A DNA stretch of 17,688 nt from positions 1-17,688 of the forward strand of contig JAQTLJ010000005.1 of the NCBI GenBank assembly GCA_028714935.1, read 5' to 3'. The stretch is from Candidatus Margulisiibacteriota bacterium (lineage in GTDB: Bacteria > Margulisbacteria > WOR-1 > O2-12-FULL-45-9). Positions 7,182 to 13,544 of the stretch are shown one piece after another; positions within the stretch are counted from its first letter, which is position 1, and each line of letters starts with the position of its first letter. The notes under the pieces are model-generated. The model did no database searches and had not been told where the DNA came from. It saw only the letters and a list, made by a program, of their open reading frames with translations. The position numbers were made by a program, and so were the translations under genes.

Positions 7182-7691
7182 ATGAACAGACAATCAATAA
7201 TATTATTAGTGTTTGTCGGGGTGCTTGGGTTTGCTGGTTATTTATATTGGCCAGCGATTGCGGCTTTTTCTCCATGGAAGAATCAAGTGGCGCCAGGTCT
7301 CTCGCCGATCACTACCGGAACGACGCTTCCGGCCCAAACGGGGACCGAGCTGGGGTCATCCGAAGAGCAGGTGGTAACGACAGCTGAAGCGAAGAAAACC
7401 GCCGCCGGTCAGCAGGAAATGATCGACCCGTTTGCCCTGCGCCTTGCTGTCAGGAAGAAAGTAGTTGAGCAAGAGCAACCGAAGGAGGAACCTAAAGAGG
7501 TTGTTAAAGTGATCGAGCCAAGGCTGGAAGGGATCTGGGTGGATGCCGAAATGAAGGTCGCGTTTGTCTCCGGTCAGGCTTTGAATGAGGGAGGGGAGGT
7601 TTTAGGCTGGAAAGTGACCCAGATAACAAAATCCTATGTTACGCTGACAAAAGGCGGGCAAACAAAAACACTAAAATTGGAGGGACAATAA
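7182..7691 (+). CDS. PilP/GspC-like pilus assembly protein, membrane anchored
   Basis: A 169 aa protein. Residues about 6-24 form a single hydrophobic anchor, followed by a low-complexity Thr/Gly/Ala/Glu linker, then DPFALR (82-87), a charged KEEPKE stretch, and a small beta domain from about 113 (LEGIWVD, AFVSGQALNEGGEVLGWKVTQI, YVTLTKGGQTKTLKL). This is the PilP/GspC homology-region fold, which contacts the N0 domain of the secretin. Typical PilP proteins are lipoproteins; this one has no cysteine at all and so no lipobox, and its uncleaved helix is more like GspC. The gene lies between pilO and pilQ with one-base gaps, the standard place for pilP. Confidence 0.82.
   Translation: MNRQSIILLVFVGVLGFAGYLYWPAIAAFSPWKNQVAPGLSPITTGTTLPAQTGTELGSSEEQVVTTAEAKKTAAGQQEMIDPFALRLAVRKKVVEQEQPKEEPKEVVKVIEPRLEGIWVDAEMKVAFVSGQALNEGGEVLGWKVTQITKSYVTLTKGGQTKTLKLEGQ
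7679..7684 (+). promoter_or_regulatory. Shine-Dalgarno for pilQ
   Basis: GGAGGG lies inside the last codons of the pilP-like gene, 8 bases before the pilQ ATG at 7693. It supports that start and shows that internal genes of this operon can use a normal ribosome binding site, unlike the first gene. Confidence 0.7.
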
Positions 7692-7692
7692 G

Positions 7693-8970
7693 ATGAAAAT
7701 TCGAAGTTCGAAAATCGAAATCCGAAACATTGGAATATTATTGTTGGTTATAATTTTGGCTGGGGGGGTCTGGGCAGCGGGAACGAACATAACGATCACC
7801 AAAGGCAAGGTTTTTTTAAACCTAAAGGACGCGGACATTAAGAGCGTGATCCAGATCTTTGCCAAGGCGACCGGCAGTAATATTGTGGCTGCGGATGACG
7901 TAACGGGGAAAGTGACCGTTACTTTTACCGGGATCGATGCTAAAAAGGGGCTGGAAGCTGTGCTGCGCACTAAAGGCCTGGATTGGTTTGAAGATGAGGG
8001 GACGATCTTTGTTTCCACCAAAAAGATCATGCGGACTTATTACCTGTCTAACGCGCGGCCTTCAGATATTGCGGATACGGTCAAGAGCATCCTGCCCGAA
8101 GGGAGCGTAGTCTCTGCCGATGATACTTATAATGTCCTGGTCATCCAAACCAGTTCGGATTATCTGCCGCGATTGGAAAAATTGGTCAAGGACCTAGATG
8201 TTCCGCCTATTCAAGTGATGATCGAAGTTCGGATGATCGAATTGCGGCACACCGAGGGCGGCAATGCCGGCGTCAATGCCAAATATACTAACCCTAAAGA
8301 CGTGAATGACGTAGCGGAAACGGTTGGCCTGGCGGGCAAGTCAACTGATACTGGAGCGCAGGGACTTTATGCCCATGTGATTTCCGGAGATATTGATGGC
8401 TATCTTTCAACTCTGAAGACAGCTGTTATCTATAATACCATTGCCTCGCCGCGCCTTACCACCATCAGCAATAAGGAGGCCTCGATCCTGATCGGACAAA
8501 AATTAGGTTATAAAACCGCGATCACGACCCAGACCAGCACCACTCAGGACATTAAATTTCTCGAAGTCGGGACGTCATTAAAGATCACGCCTCAGGTAAC
8601 CAAAAGCGGTTTTATCCGGTTGACGGTAGCGCCCAAGATCAGTGACGGCAACGTGGTCGATGATGTGCCGAACGAGAATACGACCGAAACAAAAAATGAA
8701 GTGATGGTCAAGGACGGACAAACCTTTGTTATCGGCGGCTTGATGAAGGACAAGGATACGGAAAGCAATTACGGGGTCCCGATCCTGATGGATATACCCT
8801 TTATCGGCGCCGCCTTCCGGAAAACGGTCATTACCAAGGAAAAACATGAACTGCTGGTCTTTGTGACGCCGCGCATCTTATCGGCTGAGCTGCTGGAGAC
8901 GATGAGCCAGCCCGAGATCAAGGCGATGGAAGAGAAAAGCGAAAGGAACAAGGCGCATCTTATTCATTAG
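7693..8970 (+). CDS. pilQ: PilQ-like outer-membrane secretin
   Basis: A 425 aa secretin that forms the outer-membrane pore for the pilus. Residues 1-28 are a signal peptide ending VWA; the charged part (MKIRSSKIEIRN) is encoded by a short heptamer repeat. An STN/N0-like domain (about 38-108) includes LNLKDADIKSVIQIFAKATG. An N1 domain (about 112-170) begins RTYYLSNARPSDIADTVKSIL. The secretin core (about 172-395) contains QVMIEVRMIEL, ASPRLTTISNKEASILIGQ, VGTSLKITPQV and the signature VPILMDIPFIGAAFRK (362-377), ending VFVTPRIL. It is short for PilQ and lacks AMIN domains; one N1 repeat is present. It is the last gene of the platform operon and its stop overlaps the convergent gpsA gene by 11 bp. 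Confidence 0.92.
   Translation: MKIRSSKIEIRNIGILLLVIILAGGVWAAGTNITITKGKVFLNLKDADIKSVIQIFAKATGSNIVAADDVTGKVTVTFTGIDAKKGLEAVLRTKGLDWFEDEGTIFVSTKKIMRTYYLSNARPSDIADTVKSILPEGSVVSADDTYNVLVIQTSSDYLPRLEKLVKDLDVPPIQVMIEVRMIELRHTEGGNAGVNAKYTNPKDVNDVAETVGLAGKSTDTGAQGLYAHVISGDIDGYLSTLKTAVIYNTIASPRLTTISNKEASILIGQKLGYKTAITTQTSTTQDIKFLEVGTSLKITPQVTKSGFIRLTVAPKISDGNVVDDVPNENTTETKNEVMVKDGQTFVIGGLMKDKDTESNYGVPILMDIPFIGAAFRKTVITKEKHELLVFVTPRILSAELLETMSQPEIKAMEEKSERNKAHLIH
7700..7727 (+). repeat. Heptamer repeat, four copies, in the pilQ start
   Basis: Four consecutive 7-base units read TTCGAAG, TTCGAAA, ATCGAAA and TCCGAAA, sharing a (T/C)CGAA core. They begin 7 bases after the start of the pilQ ATG and encode most of the basic n-region of its signal peptide. 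Confidence 0.65.
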
Positions 8971-9943
8971 TCGCCGAGCGGGCCATTAGATCGGTTATTG
9001 ATTGAAAAGGCTTTTTGCCTTCGTACAGCACTTGGCAGACTTCTTTCGTTACAGGCAGCTCAACTTGATATTTTCTCCCTAAAGCCAGCGCGGCTTTTGC
9101 GGTTGGGACGCCCTCGGCGACATCTTTCATCCCGGCTAGTATTTCGGATAATTTTTTGCCCCTGGCCAGCTGTTCTCCCACACAATGGTTCCTGGAGAGC
9201 TTGCTGCCGCAAGTCGTAATTAAGTCACCCATCCCGGAAAGGCCGGAAAAAGTTTTCGGATCTGCGCCCATGGCGGCACCGAGGCGGGTGATCTCGGCGA
9301 TCCCTCTGATCATCAGGCCGGCTTTGGCATTATTGCCAAGCTCCAGGCCGTCGGCAATGCCGGCGGCGATAGCAATGACGTTTTTCAGGGCGCCGCCAAG
9401 CTGCACTCCGAGCGGATCGGCGTTGATATAGACCCGAAAGCGTTCCAGCATCAAGGCGGTCTGCACGGTTTTGGCGACTTCGGTTGTGGCTGAAGCGACT
9501 ACGCTGGCGGCTGGTAAACCTTTGGCGATTTCAGCGGAGAGATTAGGCCCGGAGAGGGCCGCCAGACTTGTTGTTTTTAATTCATCGGCAAGTATTGCCA
9601 GCGGCAGCTTCAGGGAGTTGATCTCGATCCCTTTGCCGGCGGACACAACGCTTGATCCAGGCCTGATAATATTTTTGAATCTCTGTGCGGTAGATCTAAG
9701 GAATTGGGTCGGGATAGAGAAAAAGAAAATGTCGGCGTTTTTCGTTTGTTCTTCCGAGTGGACCGCTTCAATGCTTTCCGGCAGCTGGACACCAGGGAGA
9801 AAAGTCTTATTTTCGCGGAATTCCTGGATCTGCCCGGCCAGCTCTTTTTCATAGACCCAAAGAGTGACGGTTTGACCCTTTTCCGCCAAGAGTAAAGCCA
9901 GGGTTGTTCCCCAGGCGCCTGCGCCGATAATTGAAACTCTCAT
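8960..9943 (-). CDS. gpsA: Glycerol-3-phosphate dehydrogenase [NAD(P)+]
   Basis: A 327 aa cytoplasmic enzyme that reduces dihydroxyacetone phosphate to sn-glycerol-3-phosphate, the backbone precursor of phospholipids. The N-terminus MRVSIIGAGAWGTTLALLLAEKG is the Rossmann NAD(P)-binding loop. Further family motifs are SAGKGIE, LSGPNLSAEIAKGLPAA, and the helical domain with GGALKNVIAIAAGI (conserved Lys), GLMIRGIAEITRLG and SGMGDLITTC. Length is normal for the family. The ATG overlaps the stop of plsY by 4 bp, so the two form one unit whose product and substrate connect. Its 3' end overlaps pilQ, transcribed from the other strand. Confidence 0.96.
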   Translation of the reverse strand: MRVSIIGAGAWGTTLALLLAEKGQTVTLWVYEKELAGQIQEFRENKTFLPGVQLPESIEAVHSEEQTKNADIFFFSIPTQFLRSTAQRFKNIIRPGSSVVSAGKGIEINSLKLPLAILADELKTTSLAALSGPNLSAEIAKGLPAASVVASATTEVAKTVQTALMLERFRVYINADPLGVQLGGALKNVIAIAAGIADGLELGNNAKAGLMIRGIAEITRLGAAMGADPKTFSGLSGMGDLITTCGSKLSRNHCVGEQLARGKKLSEILAGMKDVAEGVPTAKAALALGRKYQVELPVTKEVCQVLYEGKKPFQSITDLMARSATNE

Positions 9944-10533
9944 TTTTTTATCCTGATCCTTGGTTCGGTCCCGGATAGTAATCTTTTAATGTTCGGAATG
10001 TGACGGATGATAATTAAAGCAGAAACCAGACCAGCCACGATCGAGTACGGCAGGGGGCGATTTAAAGCGATAAAAGCGGCCGTGACCAGCAGGGGGGTAA
10101 TGATAGAAGCGACCGAAACATAACGCGTTATGGCGATGATCGCCAGGGCAATGAGCAGGGCGCCGGCAAAGATATCCGGCGCGATCCCCAGCAGTATGCC
10201 CAGCCCGGTTGCCGCCCCGCGGCCGCCCTTGAACTTGAGAAACATGGGAAAGGTGTGCCCGATTATGGCCGCCGCGCCGGCCAGGACGATCAGCCAGGGA
10301 TCTGGCGTGATCTGCCGAGCAACAACGACCGGGATGGTCCCCTTGGCCAGGTCCAAGACAAAAACTAGCGCCCCCGGCAAAGCCCCCAGGGTACGGAAGA
10401 CATTGGTCGCCCCGATATTTCCCGAACCGTGCCGGCGGATATCGATATTCCAAACTCTGGGTATTAAATATCCAAAGGGGATTGAGCCGATCAAGTACGA
10501 TAATAATATGATTAAAAGGGCAAATCCTGTCAT
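9940..10533 (-). CDS. plsY: Acyl-phosphate:glycerol-3-phosphate acyltransferase PlsY
   Basis: A 197 aa multi-pass inner-membrane enzyme that transfers an acyl group from acyl-phosphate to glycerol-3-phosphate, the first acylation in phospholipid synthesis. Family motifs are SYLIGSIPFGYLIPR, RRHGSGNIGATNVFRTLG (the catalytic Ser and Asn region), DLAKGTIPV and GHTFPMFLKFKGGRGAATGLG. I start at ATG 10533 (MTGFALLII), as its promoter's -10 box overlaps the in-frame ATG at 10542, so the latter would lie upstream of the transcript; starting at 10542 would add only three residues. The open frame continues much further upstream but crosses into efp and is not real. The gene overlaps gpsA by 4 bp, placing substrate synthesis and use in one transcript. 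Confidence 0.93.
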   Translation of the reverse strand: MTGFALLIILLSYLIGSIPFGYLIPRVWNIDIRRHGSGNIGATNVFRTLGALPGALVFVLDLAKGTIPVVVARQITPDPWLIVLAGAAAIIGHTFPMFLKFKGGRGAATGLGILLGIAPDIFAGALLIALAIIAITRYVSVASIITPLLVTAAFIALNRPLPYSIVAGLVSALIIIRHIPNIKRLLSGTEPRIRIKK

Positions 10534-10540
10534 ATTGGTC

Positions 10541-10569
10541 ATTCTACCCAACTTGAAAAAGAGCGTCAA
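10541..10569 (-). promoter_or_regulatory. Promoter for plsY-gpsA, predicted leaderless
   Basis: Read on the minus strand, TTGACG (10569-10564) and TAGAAT (10546-10541) are spaced by 17 bases. The ATG at 10533 begins 8 bases past the -10 box, about where transcription should start. The box interlocks with the efp promoter on the other strand. Confidence 0.65.
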
Positions 10570-10581
10570 GCCTGATATACT
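10553..10581 (+). promoter_or_regulatory. Promoter for the efp operon, predicted leaderless
   Basis: TTGAAA (10553-10558), a 17-base spacer and TATACT (10576-10581). The efp ATG at 10591 is 9 bases past the -10 box and has no Shine-Dalgarno sequence, so the transcript probably starts within a few bases of the ATG. The -35 box lies inside the spacer of the divergent plsY promoter. Confidence 0.68.
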
Positions 10582-10590
10582 TACCAAGCT

Positions 10591-11145
10591 ATGCCCATTC
10601 CAATCAATGATGTCAAGCCGGGCGTGACGGTTGAGATAAACAAGGAGCTTTTCCGCTGTGTTGAGTATCACCATCAACGGTCGGCCCAGCAGACCAGTAT
10701 CCGGGTAAAATTCAAGAACCTGCGCACCGGCGCGATCATCATCAAGACTTTTAACGCCGGGGAGAAGGTGGAAACCGCCCATATTGAATACAAGCAGATG
10801 CAGTTTTTATATGCTGACCAGAACGGCTTCTTTTTTATGGACCAAAACACTTACGAGCAGATCTCCCTGCCCAAGGATAAGATCGGTGAGGCGGCCCAAT
10901 ATTTAAAAGAGGGTTTTATGGTGACCATTTCATTTTACGGTGACGAAGCCCTGGACGTCAACCTGCCGGCGGCAGTTGAGCTAAAAGTCGTTGATACTTC
11001 TCCGGGCTTCAAGGGGGATACGGTCTCCGGGGGGAAACCGGCCACCATGGAGACCGGGGTGGTGGTCCAGGTGCCGTTCTTTGTTAATGTCGGGGATATG
11101 CTGAAGATCGATACGCGGGAAGGAAAATATCTCGGGAGGGCATGA
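10591..11145 (+). CDS. efp: Translation elongation factor P
   Basis: A 184 aa, full-length EF-P, which relieves ribosomes stalled on consecutive prolines. The start MPIPINDVKPGVTVEIN matches the family N-terminus. Other signatures are RVKFKNLRTGAIIIKTFNAGEKVETAHIE, MQFLYADQNGFFFMDQNTYEQI, and the C-terminal domain with VELKVVDTSPGFKGDTVSGGKPA, ETGVVVQVPFFVNVGD and DTREGKYLGRA. The loop that enters the peptidyl-transferase centre (residues 27-37, HHQRSAQQTSI) does not have the usual PGKG; the position of the modified Lys is occupied by Gln or Ala, and the nearest basic residue is Arg30. The gene heads a probable operon and lacks a 5' leader. accB follows after 4 bases, a linkage common in bacteria. 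Confidence 0.96.
   Translation: MPIPINDVKPGVTVEINKELFRCVEYHHQRSAQQTSIRVKFKNLRTGAIIIKTFNAGEKVETAHIEYKQMQFLYADQNGFFFMDQNTYEQISLPKDKIGEAAQYLKEGFMVTISFYGDEALDVNLPAAVELKVVDTSPGFKGDTVSGGKPATMETGVVVQVPFFVNVGDMLKIDTREGKYLGRA
11134..11140 (+). promoter_or_regulatory. Shine-Dalgarno for accB
   Basis: GGGAGGG at the very end of efp lies 9 bases upstream of the accB ATG at 11150 and supports that start. Confidence 0.65.
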
Positions 11146-11149
11146 TCAT

Positions 11150-11599
11150 ATGGTCGATTGGGAGTTGATCAAAAAGTTGATCCAGGTGGTTAAGAAGGAA
11201 GAGATCTCCGGCTTGGCAGTTGAGGAAAAGGGGATTAAATATGAGGTGAGACGGGAATTAACGGCCAGCGGGCAGACGATAGTCACGAGCCCTGTGTTGC
11301 CGGTCGCGAGTCAGCCGGCCTCCGCGGCTGCTGCGCGGCCAGAGGCGGAAGAGGAAGGTTTTATTGCAATCACTTCCCCAATGGTCGGCACGTTTTACCG
11401 TTCTCCTTCGCCGGATGCCTCGCCTTTTGTGGAATTGGGGCATGAGGTAGAGCCGGGTAAAGTTGTTTGCATCATTGAAGCAATGAAGCTGTTTAACGAA
11501 ATTGAAGCGGAGATCAGGGGTAAAGTGGTTAAAATTCTGGTCGAAAACGGTCAGCCGGTCGAATATGGCCAGAAGCTAATGCTGGTCAAAAAGGGTTAA
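11150..11599 (+). CDS. accB: Biotin carboxyl carrier protein of acetyl-CoA carboxylase
   Basis: A 149 aa BCCP. The N-terminus MVDWELIKKLIQVVKKEEISGLAVEE and GIKYEVRRE form the usual BCCP N-terminal domain, followed by an Ala/Pro linker (about residues 46-72). The biotinyl domain contains ITSPMVGTFYRSPSPDASPFVELG and the biotinylation site EAMKL with Lys113, which biotin protein ligase would modify; the protein then carries CO2 for malonyl-CoA synthesis. It follows efp by 4 bases. The biotin carboxylase gene accC, which often comes next, is not here; the following gene encodes a prenyltransferase. Confidence 0.95.
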   Translation: MVDWELIKKLIQVVKKEEISGLAVEEKGIKYEVRRELTASGQTIVTSPVLPVASQPASAAAARPEAEEEGFIAITSPMVGTFYRSPSPDASPFVELGHEVEPGKVVCIIEAMKLFNEIEAEIRGKVVKILVENGQPVEYGQKLMLVKKG

Positions 11600-11607
11600 C
11601 TGCTTTT

Positions 11608-12468
11608 ATGCTCCAGGCGCTGCGTCCGGCACAATGGACGAAAAACTTATTCGTCTTTGCGGGCATTGTATTTTCGCTGAAATTATTTGTGCCCGCTCTA
11701 TTGTTCAAGGTTGTCCTTGCCTTTGTGCTCTTCTGTGTTCTTAGCGGCGCTGTTTACCTGATCAACGATGTCAGGGATATAGAAAGCGATAAAAAACATC
11801 CGGTTAAAAAACTGCGCCCGATAGCTTCGGGAAAACTAAGTATTTTCCAGGCCCTCATCATAGCTGTTATTTTGGCCTTGTTTTCGCTGTTAGCGGCTTT
11901 CCATCTTGATCCCTCTTTTGCTTTGGTCGCGCTCACGTATTTTTTATTGATGATCCTTTATAATTATTTTTTAAGGGAAATGGTGATCCTGGACGTGTTT
12001 TCGATCGCGGCGGGTTTTGTTCTACGGGCGGTCGCGGGGGTGGTTGTGATCGGCGTAGAGCTTTCCCCTTGGTTGATCATTTGCACCATATTATTGTCAT
12101 TGTTCATTGCTTTGGGCAAGAGAAGGCATGAGCTGATAACCCTGGCTGGGACAGCAGTTGAACATCGCCGGATCCTGGATGAATATAATCCTCAGCTCTT
12201 GGACCAGATGATCTCCGCGGTGGCCGGTTCGACCGTTATGGCCTATGCGCTTTATACCCTCTGGCCGGAAACGATCGCCAAGTTCAAGACTCATAACCTG
12301 GTTTATTCCGTTCCTTTTGTGCTCTACGGGATCTTCCGCTATTTATACTTGATCTACCAGAAGGAACAGGGCGGAAAACCAGAAGAGATCTTATTGACGG
12401 ATATCCCTCTGATGATCGATCTTGCTTTTTGGGTGGTTTCGCTGATGGTCATAATTTACTTAAAATGA
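11608..12468 (+). CDS. UbiA-family prenyltransferase, polyprenyl-phosphate phosphoribosyltransferase-like
   Basis: A 286 aa integral membrane protein with about eight or nine helices. The first Asp-rich motif NDVRDIESDKKHPVKKLRPIASG and the second loop LREMVILDVFSIAAGFVLRAVAG mark the UbiA superfamily. The start MLQALRPAQWTKNLFVFAG and the pair GKRRHEL are typical of decaprenyl-phosphate 5-phosphoribosyltransferases (Rv3806c type), which join a polyprenyl phosphate to PRPP. That substrate is inferred from resemblance; other UbiA acceptors cannot be excluded. It starts 8 bases after accB and overlaps the next gene by 4 bp (ATGA), so it is part of the efp operon and closely tied to the DUF362 gene. 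Confidence 0.82.
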   Translation: MLQALRPAQWTKNLFVFAGIVFSLKLFVPALLFKVVLAFVLFCVLSGAVYLINDVRDIESDKKHPVKKLRPIASGKLSIFQALIIAVILALFSLLAAFHLDPSFALVALTYFLLMILYNYFLREMVILDVFSIAAGFVLRAVAGVVVIGVELSPWLIICTILLSLFIALGKRRHELITLAGTAVEHRRILDEYNPQLLDQMISAVAGSTVMAYALYTLWPETIAKFKTHNLVYSVPFVLYGIFRYLYLIYQKEQGGKPEEILLTDIPLMIDLAFWVVSLMVIIYLK

Positions 12469-13544
12469 AACCTAAAGTCGCAGTTTTAAAGACCAGGCCA
12501 GAAACAGTTCTCGAGGATTATGGAAAACTGTTGCGTTTGGCGGAATATCAAAAGTATCTGCCCAAGGATAAAGATACAGCCTTAAAGATCAATATTTCCT
12601 GGCAGCGTTTCTATCCCGCCTGTTCAACAACGCCCTGGCAGCTTGAAGGGGTCATCAAAGCGCTGCTGGCGGACGGTTATAAGAAAGAATTGATCCATGG
12701 CTGCCATAACCGGACGGTGGTCGTTTCTGCCAGGCGCGGGGAGATAGAGAATAAACATAAACCGGTCATTGAAAAATACGGGTTGCGCAATATCCACCTG
12801 TATGAAGGTGAGGAATGGGTCAAATATGAGCCGAAAGGGAAGATGCTCGTGCTTGATAAGATCTTTCCCGAAGGCATCCATATCCCCAGGCGGCTGATCG
12901 GAGAAAATATCATCCATTTGCCGACGATGAAAACCCATGTCTTCACGACCATGACGGGAGCGATGAAGAACGCGTTCGGCGGGCTGCTGCATGAAAAACG
13001 GCACTGGACGCATTCGGTGATCCACGAAACACTGGTCGATCTTTTAACCATCCAGCAAGAGATCCATTCCGGGATTTTTGCTGTCATGGACGGGACTTTT
13101 GCGGGGGACGGCCCCGGCCCGCGCTGCATGGTTCCTTACGTTAAAGATTACATCCTGGCGTCTAACGACCAGGTGGCGATCGACGCGATCTCCGCCAAGA
13201 TGATGGGGTTTGACCCGATGTCGCTCAAGTTCATCCGCCTGGCGCATGAAGCCGGTTTGGGGGTCGGCGACCCGCAGGAAATTGAAGTGGTCGGGGAAGA
13301 GATATCTAAAGTAAATTTCCATTTTCACATGGAAAGGACGACATTCGCCAGTCGCGGTCAGGAATTGATTTACTGGGGCCCGCTCAAGCCGCTGGAAAAT
13401 ATTCTCCTCCGGACAGTTATTGCCCCCTGGTCTTATCTTGCCTCGATCCTTTACCATGATTACTACTGGTATCCGTTCATCGGCAAGCGGCGGGTCAGTG
13501 CGATGCTGAAGACGGGCTGGGGCAGGTTGTTCAAGAATTATTAA
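12465..13544 (+). CDS. DUF362 domain protein of unknown function
   Basis: A 359 aa protein. The segment GENIIHLPTMKTHVFTTMTG (about residues 147-166) continuing AMKNAFGGLL, and the later VMDGTFAGDGPGPR (207-220) and ASNDQVAIDAISAKMMG (232-248), are typical of the DUF362 family. The reaction of the family is not established. No 4Fe-4S ferredoxin domain, found in some relatives, is present; only scattered cysteines (53, 80, 221) are seen. The C-terminus (about 305-345) is aromatic and hydrophobic (LLRTVIAPWSYLASILYHDYYWYPF), which suggests membrane association. I start at ATG 12465, which overlaps the prenyltransferase stop by 4 bp; an in-frame start 36 bases upstream is inside that gene. Tight coupling suggests a shared pathway with the prenyltransferase, which is inference. 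Confidence 0.85.
   Translation: MKPKVAVLKTRPETVLEDYGKLLRLAEYQKYLPKDKDTALKINISWQRFYPACSTTPWQLEGVIKALLADGYKKELIHGCHNRTVVVSARRGEIENKHKPVIEKYGLRNIHLYEGEEWVKYEPKGKMLVLDKIFPEGIHIPRRLIGENIIHLPTMKTHVFTTMTGAMKNAFGGLLHEKRHWTHSVIHETLVDLLTIQQEIHSGIFAVMDGTFAGDGPGPRCMVPYVKDYILASNDQVAIDAISAKMMGFDPMSLKFIRLAHEAGLGVGDPQEIEVVGEEISKVNFHFHMERTTFASRGQELIYWGPLKPLENILLRTVIAPWSYLASILYHDYYWYPFIGKRRVSAMLKTGWGRLFKNY

Noticed and set aside
9006..9021. Hairpin AAGGC-TTTTT-GCCTT downstream of pilQ as a terminator
   Set aside because: It lies inside gpsA coding sequence, has a 5-bp stem, and on the plus strand has no T-run after it.
9471..9854. Plus-strand open frames of 60-165 codons within gpsA and plsY
   Set aside because: They are antisense shadows of well-supported genes with no recognisable domains or ribosome sites.
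9940..10782. Longer 280-residue frame for plsY
   Set aside because: The extra 80 residues run antisense through efp and its promoter and do not resemble PlsY, whose family start matches ATG 10533 or 10542.
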